Shown here in pieces: positions 37,278 through 46,322 of a DNA stretch of 64,000 nt. The position numbers and the translations under genes are program-made. Numbering within the stretch: the stretch's first letter is position 1; each line of letters begins with the position of its first letter. The notes under the pieces are model-generated. The model saw only the letters and a list, made by a program, of their open reading frames with translations, did not search any database and was not told the origin of the DNA. Source of the DNA: Capnocytophaga sp. oral taxon 878 (GTDB taxonomy: Bacteria > Bacteroidota > Bacteroidia > Flavobacteriales > Flavobacteriaceae); the NCBI RefSeq assembly GCF_002999135.1, contig NZ_CP027229.1, positions 2,269,501-2,333,500 on the forward strand, read 5' to 3'.

Positions 37278-38246
37278 CTACAAAGAATTCTCCTTAGTAA
37301 ACTTCACTATTTCCGAAATACGTCCAAAAGCCACACCTACTACAGTATCGGCAGCTCCGTAATATACGGCTACTTTGTCTTCTTCAGTAGAGTGTAAGGC
37401 AGCACAAGGGAATACCACATTAGGCACATCACCAGTAGTCTCGTAAAGAGTAGCAGGAGCCAATAAATAAGGCTGTGTACGTGCAACCACCTTGCTTGGG
37501 TCATTCAGGTCTAATAATGCAGCACCCATTGAGTAGCGGAATCCATTACAAGTATTAATTACCCCGTGATAAAATAACAGCCAACCGTCTTTTGTTTTGA
37601 TAGGCACTGCTCCTGCACCTATTTTGGTACATTGCCAAGCACTATCTATAAAAGGCGTTACTTTCATCACACAACGATGCTCTCCCCAATACTTCATATC
37701 AGGACTATAGCTGATGAAAATATCACCAAATGGCGTATGCCCATTATCACTTGGGCGACTAAGCATTGCGTATTTACCATTTATCTTCTCAGGGAAGAGT
37801 ACCCCATTGCGGTTAAAAGGCAAAAAGGCATTCTCACATTGAAAAAACTCTTTAAAATCAAACGTATAAGCAATCCCAATGGTAGGTCCACAATACCCAT
37901 TACACCAAGTTACCCAATAACGGTCTTCAATAAAGGTAACCCTAGGGTCGTATTTGTATTCAGAATGTAAGAAATCTGTATTACCTCCCTTCATTACGAT
38001 AGGCTCGTGGTTAATTTCCCAATGGATAGCATCTTTACTGAAACCAGCAAAAATATTCATTTGCACGGCTTTGTTATCACACCTAAATACCCCTGCATAA
38101 CCATCTTTAAAAGGCACTACAGCACTATTAAAAATACTGTTCGAAGTAGGAATATCATACCTCCCAATAATAGGGTTTTCTGAGTAACGCCACATTACAT
38201 CAGTACAGCCGACAGGGCGTTCTTGCCAAGGAATTTTTTGACTCAT
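37278..38246 (-). CDS. GH130 family glycoside phosphorylase/hydrolase
   Basis: A five-bladed propeller enzyme acting on beta-mannosides, in the family that includes mannosyl-glucose and mannooligosaccharide phosphorylases. Motifs seen: [37 protein letters not shown] (general-acid Asp region), [37 protein letters not shown] and VVFPCAALH. 322 residues fits. No signal peptide, so cytoplasmic. It follows the DegT gene by 43 bp. Phosphorylase versus hydrolase is not resolved by inspection. Confidence 0.85.
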   Translation of the reverse strand: MSQKIPWQERPVGCTDVMWRYSENPIIGRYDIPTSNSIFNSAVVPFKDGYAGVFRCDNKAVQMNIFAGFSKDAIHWEINHEPIVMKGGNTDFLHSEYKYDPRVTFIEDRYWVTWCNGYCGPTIGIAYTFDFKEFFQCENAFLPFNRNGVLFPEKINGKYAMLSRPSDNGHTPFGDIFISYSPDMKYWGEHRCVMKVTPFIDSAWQCTKIGAGAVPIKTKDGWLLFYHGVINTCNGFRYSMGAALLDLNDPSKVVARTQPYLLAPATLYETTGDVPNVVFPCAALHSTEEDKVAVYYGAADTVVGVAFGRISEIVKFTKENSL

Positions 38247-38289
38247 TATTTTTATTTTAGTTTTAGTTATTCTATTTCTTTTACTCTCC

Positions 38290-39414
38290 TTACACCGCCT
38301 TCCTCACCAGCTCCGTGATAAACACTATCTGCTCATCATCAAGTTCGGTATGCATAGGCAATGAGATTACCTCTTGTACAAGTCTATTTGTCACCACAAA
38401 GTCTGCTTCGTTATATGAGCTACGAGTATAAGCCTTTTGGGCGTGCAGTGGTATAGGATAATAGATACCAAAAGGCACCCCATTATCACCCAATATCTTA
38501 GCCACCTCATCGCGCTTGCCATTAGTAATACGCAAAGTATATTGGTGGAATACATGATCATACCCCTTCCCTATCACAGGCGTAATAATATGAGGGTGAT
38601 CTTTCAGCGCTTCCGTATATTTGCGCGCAGCCTCACGCCTGCTGGCATTATACTCATTCAGATGCGGCAACTTAGCACGCAATACCGCTGCTTGTAGTGA
38701 ATCCAATCGTGAGTTCACCCCCACCACATCATGATGGTAACGCACATACATACCGTGGTTTACAATACCCCGCAACACGTATGCCAGCTTATCATCATTA
38801 GTGAAGATAGCTCCCCCATCTCCATAACAACCAAGGTTTTTTGAAGGGAAGAAAGAAGTCGCACCCACGTGTCCTATTGTACCCACTTTCTGCTTGCGTC
38901 CATCAGCAAAAGTATAGTCCGCTCCTATCGCCTGCGCATTATCTTCTATCACATAAAGGTTATGTTTCTTTGCCAAAGCCATTATCGCCTCCATATTCGC
39001 TGGCTGCCCGAACAAATGCACCGGCACTATAGCCTTCGTACGTGGCGTAATAGCCCTCTCTATCGCCTCTATGTTGATATTAAAAGTATCGTCATACACA
39101 TCCACCAGCACCGGAGTAAGTTTTAGCAAAGCTATCACCTCCACCGTCGCCGCAAAGGTAAAATCAGCCGTAATAACCTCATCACCCTCTTTAAGCCCTA
39201 ATCCCATCATCGCTATTTGCAACGCATCAGTACCGTTGGCGCAAGGGATAACGTGCTTCACTCCCAGATACTGCTCCAATTCCTTCTGAAAGGATTGTAC
39301 CTGCGGACCGTTAATAAAAGCCGTAGTGCTTAGCACCTCCTCAAATGAAGTCTGCACCTCTCTTCTAATTTTCTCGTACTGACCTTGTAGGTCTACCATT
39401 TGTATTTTTTTCAT
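38290..39414 (-). CDS. DegT/DnrJ/EryC1/StrS sugar-nucleotide aminotransferase
   Basis: PLP enzyme that aminates a keto-sugar nucleotide for surface glycans. It begins [16 protein letters not shown]. The PLP lysine is K192 in [15 protein letters not shown], with EDNAQAIGA at 157-165 contacting the cofactor. 374 residues from ATG 39414-39412; an ATG 24 nt upstream is less likely. The closest function is a 3-amino-3,6-dideoxyhexose or WecE/FdtB-like transaminase, but the substrate cannot be read from sequence. It leads an operon with GH130. Confidence 0.9.
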   Translation of the reverse strand: MKKIQMVDLQGQYEKIRREVQTSFEEVLSTTAFINGPQVQSFQKELEQYLGVKHVIPCANGTDALQIAMMGLGLKEGDEVITADFTFAATVEVIALLKLTPVLVDVYDDTFNINIEAIERAITPRTKAIVPVHLFGQPANMEAIMALAKKHNLYVIEDNAQAIGADYTFADGRKQKVGTIGHVGATSFFPSKNLGCYGDGGAIFTNDDKLAYVLRGIVNHGMYVRYHHDVVGVNSRLDSLQAAVLRAKLPHLNEYNASRREAARKYTEALKDHPHIITPVIGKGYDHVFHQYTLRITNGKRDEVAKILGDNGVPFGIYYPIPLHAQKAYTRSSYNEADFVVTNRLVQEVISLPMHTELDDEQIVFITELVRKAV

Positions 39415-39478
39415 CCGATTGTTTTTTAAGTTACCCAACCTTAGTCCTTAAACCTCAGTCGTTAAATTTTTCCAACGG

Positions 39479-39508
39479 CAAAGGTACAAATAATTTGTCA
39501 AATACCAA
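39479..39508 (-). promoter_or_regulatory. Promoter of the DegT-GH130 operon
   Basis: TTG (39508-39506), 19 nt, TACCTTTG (39486-39479). Element copy E starts about 7 bp beyond. Confidence 0.7.
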
Positions 39509-39514
39509 AATTTA

Positions 39515-40108
39515 CCACCCTCTTACCTCTTTCCTCTTATCTCTTACCTCTTACCTTCCTCCTCCCTCCTCCCCCCTAATTCCCTCCCATCTATCCCCCA
39601 TCTCCTAACTCCTCTCCCCTAACCCTACCCCCTACCCCTCATCACCACCCCAATTGCCAATAATGCAAAAATCACCTCCCCCCACACTATCCCCTATCTC
39701 CTAACCCCTCTTCCTTAATAATCAGTTTATTACACTCTCCCCTTCTTACCTCTTATCTCTTATCTTTTACCTACCTTAAACGAACCTATAACGAACTATA
39801 AACGAACTATAAACGAAGGATAAACCTCACTACCCTGATTCTCAACCCCTTCACACTCCATCCCTCCCATTGCCAAATCCGCGACCAAATCCTCCAATCC
39901 TTACATTATTCTCATTATTTCCCACATTTCCCCTCATTTTCCTCAACCACCAATCCTCACTTCTCCTACCCCCTATCTCCTATCCCCTATCTCCTATCTC
40001 CTACCCCCAACTTCTATCTCCCCAACTCCTACCCCCTAACTCCTACCCCCCAACTCCTAATATCTACCCCCTCTCCCCTAACTCCCCTCCCCTTTTCATC
40101 ACTTCCCC
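39515..40108 (-). repeat. Dispersed intergenic element, copy E
   Basis: About 590 bp, reverse orientation, between the DegT promoter and the tRNA-side terminators. Core octamers at 39777, 39788, 39799 and 39810 (11-bp period), weak fifth unit at 39821. Both conserved side blocks are present as complements. The right end is a long pyrimidine tract of CTATCTCC-type units that looks expanded relative to other copies. No gene seen. Confidence 0.88.
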
Positions 40109-40109
40109 C

Positions 40110-40150
40110 AAAAAAAACAGCCGCCAAGCTCCTCCTGCTTTGCGGCTGTT
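40110..40150 (-). terminator. Second terminator after the tRNA gene
   Basis: 10-bp stem AAACAGCCGC / GCGGCTGTTT with T-run on the minus strand, about 37 nt beyond the tRNA-proximal terminator. Confidence 0.75.
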
Positions 40151-40179
40151 TCCTTACCTCTTTTCTATTACCTGTTAAA

Positions 40180-40216
40180 CAAAAAAAAGCACTTGCAGTA
40201 TTCACTACAAGTGCTT
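40180..40216 (-). terminator. Terminator of the tRNA gene
   Basis: 9-bp stem AAGCACTTG / CAAGTGCTT followed by eight T on the minus strand, 11 nt after the tRNA 3' end. Confidence 0.85.
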
Positions 40217-40226
40217 CTCTTAAAGG

Positions 40227-40300
40227 TGGTCCCAGTTGGGCTCGAACCAACGACCCTCTGATTATGAGTCAGATGCTCTAACCGACTGAGCTATGAGACC
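40227..40300 (-). tRNA. tRNA with CAT anticodon (Met, or Ile2 after modification)
   Basis: A 74-nt cloverleaf on the minus strand: acceptor GGTCTCA pairs with TGGGACC, D arm GCTC/GAGC, anticodon loop CTCATAA (anticodon CAT), T loop TTCGAGC, discriminator A. The terminal CCA is not fully encoded (CCT follows). The first pair is G-C, so it is not an initiator tRNA. Elongator Met is most likely; a lysidine-modified Ile tRNA shares this anticodon. Confidence 0.93.
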
Positions 40301-40346
40301 GTCTATTTCAATCGATATAAATACATTATATCTCTCTAAGACGGCG

Positions 40347-40377
40347 CAAAAGTAATACAAATATTTCAACCTACCAA
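40347..40377 (-). promoter_or_regulatory. Promoter of the tRNA gene
   Basis: TTG (40377-40375), 20 nt, TACTTTTG (40354-40347), giving a leader of about 40 nt before the tRNA. Confidence 0.6.
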
Positions 40378-40502
40378 ATTTTTAACAAATTTTTTTTAAT
40401 ATTCCTCCCTCCATACCCAAAAATTATAACTACAAAACGCCACAACTAATTTATCAAAACAGAAAAAGTAAAAAATAATTTTCGTATTATCTAAAAAAGT
40501 AT

Positions 40503-40510
40503 TACTTTTG
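40503..40510 (+). promoter_or_regulatory. -7 box of the TonB receptor gene
   Basis: TACTTTTG; the -33 position shows TTTTCG instead of TTG, the same deviation as at pgi. Confidence 0.45.
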
Positions 40511-40538
40511 CCCCGAAATAATTCAAATTAATGAGTAT

Positions 40539-42830
40539 ATGAAAGTATTTTTAACAGCTATCACTTTAGCTTTCAGCGTCTTAGGTTTCTCTCAAGACGG
40601 AACTATTAAAGGTTTAATTACCTCCAATAGCACCCCTATCGAAGCCGTTTCAATACAACTCGAAGGGAAAAATGCAAAAAAATGGACTACCTCCAACCGC
40701 AACGGTAACTACCTCCTCACACTACCCGCAGGTGAGTACCGCGTCAAAGTCCAATCATTAGGGTTCATCCCCTATAACGACAAAATAACTATCTCACCCA
40801 ACGATACCTATACTCTCAACATCGACCTCAAAGAAGATGTCCTCGGTATCGACGAAGTAGTTATTACCGCTACCAAAACCAAGGAAAACCGAAAAGAAGC
40901 TCCCGTACTGGTAAGCGTAACCACCAATAAAGAGCTCGCCAACGCCAAAGCTCACACCCTTACCGAAGGACTCGTATTCCAACCAGGACTACGCACCGAA
41001 GTAAACTGCCAAAACTGCGGTACCACCCAAGTGCGCATCAACGGGCTCGAAGGCCCCTACTCACAAATCCTCATCGATAGCCGCCCTATCTTCGGCTCTC
41101 TTAACGGCGTATACGGGCTCGACCAAATACCCGCCAATATGATCGAACGCATCGAGGTAATACGAGGCGGAGGCTCCGCTCTATTCGGCTCCAACGCCAT
41201 AGCTGGTACCATCAACGTAATTACCAAAAACCCAACCAAAAACGAAGCCCAAGCCAGCATCGTAAGTAACCTCATAGGAGGCAAATCTGCCGATATAGTA
41301 AGCTCCTTTAACGGCTCTTTAGTAACCGATAATTATATGCGAGGCATCTCTTTCCACGCTATGCAACGCTCTCGCCAAAGCTATGACGCCAATGCCGACG
41401 ATTTCTCCGAAATCACACGCCTCCAAAACCTCAACGCAGGAGCCAAACTCTTTAACGACTTTACCGACCGTCACAAAGTTACTGCCGAACTAAACGTAAG
41501 TAACGAAAACCGACGCGGTGGTAACAAACTCGACGAACCCGAACATCTAGCCGATATTGCCGAAAGCATACGCACCCAAATGCTCGGCGGTAACGCTCAT
41601 TTCGAGTACTTCAGCCCTGCCTATAACCACAAGTTCACCGCCTACACCAGTGCCGAACGCACTCGCGCCGATAACTACTACGGCGGATTCGATGGCGTAG
41701 ATATAACCGCCTCTACAGGTAACTACGGGCTCACCAAAGAAAACATCTGGCTTTTAGGAGGCCAGCACACCGCCTACATCCCTACCGGTAACGGAAACCT
41801 ACAATGGACCTCAGGTGCCGAGTATAACCACGACAAAATATCCGAAAAACGCGTAAATCCAAACATCCTTGCCGTGAACCAAACCGCCAACACTGTAGGC
41901 GTCTTCACTCAAGCCGATTGGCGCATTTCTCCCAAATTTAAAGTATTAGGAGGCGTACGTTTAGATAATGTTAATTCCGACATACTCAAAACCAACATCA
42001 CCGTACTGAACCCACGCGCAAGTATGCTATTCAATATCGATGAAAACTTCATCGCTCGCGCCTCTTATGCTCGAGGCTTCCGCGCTCCCTTCTTCTATTC
42101 CGAAGATGTACACTCCGAATTGCCCAGTGGCGAAGTACGACGCGTAAAACTATCCGACACTCTTAAAAAAGAAACCTCCGATAGCTATACCGCTTCCTTC
42201 GAGTACAACCACACCCACGAAAGCCACCAGTTCGTAGCAATGATTGAAGGCTTTTACACCGCCCTACACGATCGCTTTGCTTATGAAGATATAGGCGAAG
42301 AAAACGGATTAAGAGTAAAACAAAAAATAAACACCGATGGTGCCGTAGTAAAAGGGGTTAACCTCGAAGTAAAATACAGCCCCAACAATCAGTTCATACT
42401 ACAATTAGCCACCACCATACAAAGTGCCAAATATAACAGCATCCAAAACCCCGAAGACGGCATCAGTACCGACCAGATACTCCGTACCCCCAATGTATAT
42501 GGTAACCTAATGGCTACCTACAAGCCCCGTCCCAATTGGGATATCAACTTAGTAACCGTATATACCGGCAGTATGAAAGTACCACATCTGGAAGGCTACA
42601 TCACAGGTAACCGTTTAGAAACCACTAAAGGAATGTTAGACTTTGGTCTTAATACCGCTTATGAATTCCAGTGGCAAAACTGCTTCCCTTTTGAAGTAAG
42701 TTTTGGGGTTAAAAACCTATTTAACCAATACCAATCCGACTTTGATAAAGGAGCCAACCGTGATGCCGATTACATCTACGGGCCAGCCCTTCCACGTACC
42801 GTATTTGTAGGCTTAAAAGTAAAAATTTAG
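40539..42830 (+). CDS. TonB-dependent outer membrane receptor
   Basis: A 763-residue ligand-gated outer-membrane channel. The signal peptide (to about residue 18) is followed by a carboxypeptidase-regulatory-like domain (about 22-100), a plug domain with VNCQNCGTTQVRINGLEGPYSQ and IERIEVIRGGGSALFGSNAIAGTINV, and a 22-strand barrel ending PRTVFVGLKVKI. The CxxC in the plug is typical of a flavobacterial receptor group for iron complexes or haem (inference). No SusD partner or TonB is adjacent. Monocistronic with a terminator. Confidence 0.92.
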   Translation: MKVFLTAITLAFSVLGFSQDGTIKGLITSNSTPIEAVSIQLEGKNAKKWTTSNRNGNYLLTLPAGEYRVKVQSLGFIPYNDKITISPNDTYTLNIDLKEDVLGIDEVVITATKTKENRKEAPVLVSVTTNKELANAKAHTLTEGLVFQPGLRTEVNCQNCGTTQVRINGLEGPYSQILIDSRPIFGSLNGVYGLDQIPANMIERIEVIRGGGSALFGSNAIAGTINVITKNPTKNEAQASIVSNLIGGKSADIVSSFNGSLVTDNYMRGISFHAMQRSRQSYDANADDFSEITRLQNLNAGAKLFNDFTDRHKVTAELNVSNENRRGGNKLDEPEHLADIAESIRTQMLGGNAHFEYFSPAYNHKFTAYTSAERTRADNYYGGFDGVDITASTGNYGLTKENIWLLGGQHTAYIPTGNGNLQWTSGAEYNHDKISEKRVNPNILAVNQTANTVGVFTQADWRISPKFKVLGGVRLDNVNSDILKTNITVLNPRASMLFNIDENFIARASYARGFRAPFFYSEDVHSELPSGEVRRVKLSDTLKKETSDSYTASFEYNHTHESHQFVAMIEGFYTALHDRFAYEDIGEENGLRVKQKINTDGAVVKGVNLEVKYSPNNQFILQLATTIQSAKYNSIQNPEDGISTDQILRTPNVYGNLMATYKPRPNWDINLVTVYTGSMKVPHLEGYITGNRLETTKGMLDFGLNTAYEFQWQNCFPFEVSFGVKNLFNQYQSDFDKGANRDADYIYGPALPRTVFVGLKVKI

Positions 42831-42854
42831 TCTCAATCAAATATCACATCAACA

Positions 42855-42898
42855 AAAAAAAATTAGCCAATGAGTAAATGCTCATTGGCTAATTTTAT
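42855..42898. terminator. Bidirectional terminator between the TonB receptor and XRE genes
   Basis: Perfect 16-bp stem (42859-42874 with 42881-42896), 6-nt loop, between convergent genes. The stem is nearly the same as the one at 44325. Confidence 0.9.
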
Positions 42899-43166
42899 TT
42901 AAAGTAGTAATAGCTTTTTTCTTCTTTTTCTTCTTCCTTTCACCTACTAAATAACCTACAGAAGTACCCAATATTTCAGCTATAGATAGTAGACAAGGTA
43001 AATCTAATTGTGTCAAACCATTCTCAGCCCGTGTATACGATGAGGCACTTGAATAACCTAATGAAGTAGCCATAACCTCGTGACTCCAACCTTTCTTTTG
43101 GCGCAACTTTTTAATACGTAGTAAGATGCTTTTTACTTTTTCTTGAGTGAGTGCTGAGTTTCTCAT
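42882..43166 (-). CDS. XRE-type helix-turn-helix regulator
   Basis: A 94-residue single-domain DNA-binding protein with LRQKKGWSHEVMATSLGYSSASSYTRAENGLTQLDLPCLLSIAEILGTSVGYLVG, a clean HTH_3 domain, then a seven-lysine run and a short tail. Start ATG 43166-43164 is chosen because the promoter -7 box (43204-43197) lies 30 nt upstream; the longer frame would start above the promoter. Its stop overlaps the convergent terminator. It probably represses itself and the divergent gene through the palindrome at 43278. Confidence 0.85.
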   Translation of the reverse strand: MRNSALTQEKVKSILLRIKKLRQKKGWSHEVMATSLGYSSASSYTRAENGLTQLDLPCLLSIAEILGTSVGYLVGERKKKKKKKAITTLNKISQ

Positions 43167-43196
43167 AATAAAAAGATTTATTGTTATTTCTAAGCA

Positions 43197-43226
43197 CAAA
43201 AATAGTAAAAAATAAGATACATCCAA
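43197..43226 (-). promoter_or_regulatory. Promoter of the XRE regulator gene
   Basis: TTG (43226-43224), 19 nt, TATTTTTG (43204-43197). Confidence 0.65.
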
Positions 43227-43277
43227 ATTATTCTGTGTTTTTCTATAAGAAAGTGTTGTTTAAGTCTGTGCTGTATA

Positions 43278-43303
43278 TGCACTATTTAGTGCAAAAATAG
43301 CAC
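43278..43303. promoter_or_regulatory. Operator-like palindrome
   Basis: TGCACTA-TT-TAGTGCA (43278-43293) is a perfect 7-bp inverted repeat; a third half-site-like TAGCAC follows at 43298-43303. It lies between the divergent XRE promoter and the TATCTTTG box at 43326. Confidence 0.5.
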
Positions 43304-43325
43304 AACAACTTTGCAAAAAATATGA

Positions 43326-43333
43326 TATCTTTG
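43326..43333 (+). promoter_or_regulatory. -7 box for the plus-strand unit
   Basis: TATCTTTG. No TTG lies at the usual distance; the palindrome occupies that area, so activation or repression there is plausible. Confidence 0.4.
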
Positions 43334-43358
43334 CCCCAATATTAAAAAGGTAAGAGCT

Positions 43359-43470
43359 ATGGCAAAAGTAGGTATAGCAGAAGAAACCCTCTTTATCTGA
43401 ATTTGAGAAAACAATGAACAAGCAGATGAGAAAAGGCAAAGATCCTAAAGGAAAAACTTGTAATTTTTAG
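43359..43470 (+). pseudogene. Frameshifted small gene remnant
   Basis: An ATG opens MAKVGIAEET and stops 13 codons in, but shifting by one base in the CCTCTTT stretch continues as LSEFEKTMNKQMRKGKDPKGKTCNF to a stop at 43468-43470. The joined product of about 36 residues is basic. The next gene starts 5 nt later. A small regulatory or toxin-antitoxin-like protein broken by one inserted base is the simplest reading; a sequencing error is also possible. Confidence 0.4.
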
Positions 43471-43474
43471 AAAT

Positions 43475-44302
43475 ATGAAAAAACTTATTTATATCATTCT
43501 TTTCTGTGCTTATGCCCTACAGGCACAACAGCAGAAGTATATTCTTTTAGATAGTATTACTTCACATTACAAGGTAAAGCAATACACCTTGGATACTTCA
43601 CCCTATGGTTTTAAAAGTACCATTGAAATGTACAATGTATTTGATGATGATTTTTTAATACTTATATCTGTATTACCCGATTTTCAAAACCTGACTAAAT
43701 GGGAAGAGATTGATATACAGCAAGTGCAAAACAATCTGCTTCCTGCCAAGGATCTGTTTAGTAAAATCAGGCTGAGAATGCTCACTTCCAATCCTAAAGA
43801 TGTAATTAAGGTTAGGTTAGTGAAAAAAGAAAAAAGCAAGTATTATGCAGCTACAAGATGCCTAACCGAGTCGTATTACTGCCGAGATTTTCCACGTGAA
43901 ATGCAAATAGCTACTTCCGATTTTATTATCAATACAAATCAGCCTATTACTTCGGTTGCACAGTTAAAATTAGCTTATAAGCAGGTCAATGGAGAGGCTT
44001 TCCCCCTTGAGAGAGAAAATGCAGATTGTAGCCTTCAGGAGTATCTCAAGCATATTTACTTGTTAAATGTAGAAGAAAAAAAAGGTGACACAGCTTATTA
44101 CTTTTACAAATTTGCTGATTATTTTGAAAAAGGAGTAGGTTCTTTTGTTTATATTAAAGGGAAAGGTATTGTAGCAGGAGCGTATTACAATTGTTTTGTA
44201 CGCAGAGGGAAACATTCTCCTCCTTTAGGAAGTCGAGAGAAACTAACCCTAAAAAACATACCTGAAAGTGAAGAGCTTCTATTGGCTGAAGAACTCAAAT
44301 AA
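43475..44302 (+). CDS. Secreted hypothetical protein
   Basis: 275 residues with a signal peptide (MKKLIYIILFCAYALQAQ) and a soluble mixed alpha/beta body; Cys residues at about 133, 140 and 183 could form a disulfide. The end is charged (SEELLLAEELK). I do not recognise a family. It lies downstream of the small frameshifted gene and the XRE operator, and is flanked on both sides by almost identical terminators, so it may belong with the XRE gene as a small accessory unit. Confidence 0.65.
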   Translation: MKKLIYIILFCAYALQAQQQKYILLDSITSHYKVKQYTLDTSPYGFKSTIEMYNVFDDDFLILISVLPDFQNLTKWEEIDIQQVQNNLLPAKDLFSKIRLRMLTSNPKDVIKVRLVKKEKSKYYAATRCLTESYYCRDFPREMQIATSDFIINTNQPITSVAQLKLAYKQVNGEAFPLERENADCSLQEYLKHIYLLNVEEKKGDTAYYFYKFADYFEKGVGSFVYIKGKGIVAGAYYNCFVRRGKHSPPLGSREKLTLKNIPESEELLLAEELK

Positions 44303-44324
44303 GAATCAAAGGTTTATAAATAAG

Positions 44325-44360
44325 AAAAGCCAATGAGCATAATTGCCCATTGGCTAATTT
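44325..44360 (+). terminator. Terminator of the secreted hypothetical gene
   Basis: GCCAATG / CATTGGC stem (44329-44335 with 44348-44354) followed by TAATTTCTTT. The sequence is a near copy of the terminator at 42855. Confidence 0.75.
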
Positions 44361-44443
44361 CTTTATTTATTATTCTTTGAATTCCTTATTAAATAGATGC
44401 TAAGAGTCTGTTTTTAAATAGTATATTGTTGGGATAAGTTATA

Positions 44444-45805
44444 CTAATCATCTAAGGCTACGTTTTTGCGGTATACATCTATCACTTCGGAGATGTTGTA
44501 CTCATCAAAAAGATCTAATAAGGCTTCTACCCCTTCATTGAGTTTTAAATCCATTTCTTCGGTATAAAGCGGGATAATGCTATAGAAATTGATAATGGTA
44601 TCATCCTTAGTATGTAGCTGTAAAAACTCAGAAGGTGCTGATAGATAAGGAGGCATAAGGAGAATACAACCAAACTCGGTATTGGCTATAGGTTCGGCAT
44701 ACTCACCATTGGGGATGGTATGCCCTTCGGCCATCCAGGTTTTGTACTGATGTGGGAAACGGGCTATCATCTTTAAGAAGTATATAGGCCAGTAATTATC
44801 ATCATCCTTGAAAGCCTCATCACTGATAGGCCAATCGGCAGGGAGGTATACCATAAGCTCGGCGTGGCTGTAGCTGTTAGGATCTTCTAAACCTTCGGGC
44901 AGATACATAGGGTAATCACTCATACCTGTGGTAAATAGTACGTGGTAAGGCCTATCGGCAGAAGGTTTGATCCAATGTACATCTATATGTACGTACTCTG
45001 ATAAGATTTCGTGGAATACGCTATCAATGGGGCCTATGTGTTTTTCAAAGTGGTCGCAAATTTCTTCCATATATACGCAGGAGCGGTCGGGGTATACGAA
45101 GTCACTTTGGTCTTTATCGGAGTAGTTATATACGTTGGAGCCTCCTTCGGATACATAATCGGGAGAGGGGGCAAATATATTAGGGATGGCGTTTTCTTCA
45201 TCAAAGACGAATTTATCAATAAGAGTATGCCTTTGAGCATCGTAATATGTGAAGTTTTCTTCTAAATCTTCAATAAGGCCATCAAGCCACTCTTCAATGG
45301 AATCATTAATGATATCCATAAAGGAATCTTGAATAGAATCTAAGGATAGTTCGAGCTCGCCTATTTGCCCTAGTATGCCTTTTTTATCGGGGTCGAGGTC
45401 GATGAAAATGTAGCGTGTGTTACTGCTTAAGAAGGGTAGCCAGCGGGGGTTGTAGAATTGGTTTTTAATTACCCCGTCCCAATACATATCGATGGCTTCT
45501 TCTTCGTCAAAGCGGAGAGTTTCCCAGTTGGGTGTTTTTTGGAGGCATTGTAGCCACTGTTGTTGTGTTTGTTGTATTTCTTCTAAAGGTATGAGCCTAA
45601 GGTCGTCAATAAAGAACACATCATCACCTTGTTTTTGCCCGTTAAAGTTTTTGTAGAGGGTTTTTACTTGTGGTGGGAGTGTTACACCCATAGCTTTTTC
45701 AAAATCGGCTATTTGGGCATCAGAAGCTCCTTTATTTAGGGTGGCTATTAAAGGGGTGGCTTCTTCGAGTATAAGATCTAAAAAATGTCGTACTGTTTTT
45801 TCCAT
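44444..45805 (-). CDS. SUKH (SMI1/KNR4) plus suppressor-of-fused domain protein
   Basis: A 453-residue cytosolic protein. The N-terminal half (about 1-180) is SMI1/KNR4-like (IADFEKAMGVTLPPQVKTLYKNFNGQ, LPFLSSNTRYIFIDLDPDKKGILGQIG). The C-terminal part (about 240-445) matches the suppressor-of-fused domain (YHVLFTTGMSDYPMYLPEG, AELMVYLPADW, FGCILLMPPY). Both are immunity-type folds in polymorphic toxin systems; here they are joined and no toxin gene is adjacent. Start ATG 45805-45803 follows the -7 box by 28 nt. It may be an orphan immunity protein or a housekeeping member. Confidence 0.85.
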   Translation of the reverse strand: MEKTVRHFLDLILEEATPLIATLNKGASDAQIADFEKAMGVTLPPQVKTLYKNFNGQKQGDDVFFIDDLRLIPLEEIQQTQQQWLQCLQKTPNWETLRFDEEEAIDMYWDGVIKNQFYNPRWLPFLSSNTRYIFIDLDPDKKGILGQIGELELSLDSIQDSFMDIINDSIEEWLDGLIEDLEENFTYYDAQRHTLIDKFVFDEENAIPNIFAPSPDYVSEGGSNVYNYSDKDQSDFVYPDRSCVYMEEICDHFEKHIGPIDSVFHEILSEYVHIDVHWIKPSADRPYHVLFTTGMSDYPMYLPEGLEDPNSYSHAELMVYLPADWPISDEAFKDDDNYWPIYFLKMIARFPHQYKTWMAEGHTIPNGEYAEPIANTEFGCILLMPPYLSAPSEFLQLHTKDDTIINFYSIIPLYTEEMDLKLNEGVEALLDLFDEYNISEVIDVYRKNVALDD

Positions 45806-45833
45806 AGTTGTTTTATAAATAATTTTTTCGTGC

Positions 45834-45863
45834 CAAATGTACAACTTTTTATCTATTGTGCAA
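45834..45863 (-). promoter_or_regulatory. Promoter of the SUKH-SUFU gene
   Basis: TTG (45863-45861), 19 nt, TACATTTG (45841-45834). Confidence 0.6.
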
Positions 45864-45914
45864 AAAAATATTATGTTTTTTCTGTTTTTATTTTCAAATG
45901 TTTGAAAAAAAGAA

Positions 45915-45922
45915 TATCTTTG
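45915..45922 (+). promoter_or_regulatory. -7 box of the small membrane protein gene
   Basis: TATCTTTG, 30 nt before the start codon; no TTG at the standard distance. Confidence 0.4.
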
Positions 45923-45951
45923 CAGCGATTTTCACAATTTAATAAAAAATT

Positions 45952-46266
45952 ATGGACAGTAAAGTAACTTCAATTTTAAGCTATTTGGGTATCCTATGGC
46001 TTGTTGCGTTTTTCGCAGGTACTAAAGATGAGAAATCGATTTATCATCTTAAACAAGGTTTTGGTTTGTTGGTAGTTGGTTTTGTAGCTGGTTTTATACT
46101 AGGTATCGTCTTATCGATTGTGCCAAGCTTGAGTTTCTTAGGAGGTATTTTAGGACTTCTTTTCTTGGCTTTGATTGTCATTGGTATTATCAATGTTACT
46201 AAAGATGAGCAAAAACCACTTCCTATTTTTGGTAAATCATTTGAGAATATTGGTTTTATCAAATAA
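45952..46266 (+). CDS. Small membrane protein, DUF4870/Tic20-like
   Basis: 104 residues with three hydrophobic segments (about 7-21, 37-58 and 63-82), and the pattern YLGILWLVAFFAGTKDEKSIYHLKQGFGLLVVG that resembles DUF4870 proteins. The inner-membrane function is unknown. Single gene between its promoter and a convergent terminator. Confidence 0.7.
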   Translation: MDSKVTSILSYLGILWLVAFFAGTKDEKSIYHLKQGFGLLVVGFVAGFILGIVLSIVPSLSFLGGILGLLFLALIVIGIINVTKDEQKPLPIFGKSFENIGFIK

Positions 46267-46284
46267 GTAGTATTTTGGAGACAT

Positions 46285-46322
46285 AAAAAAGGCTGTTAGT
46301 TTTATTACTAACAGCCTTTTTT
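46285..46322. terminator. Bidirectional terminator before purA
   Basis: Perfect 16-bp stem (46285-46300 with 46307-46322) between the convergent small membrane protein gene and purA. Confidence 0.92.
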
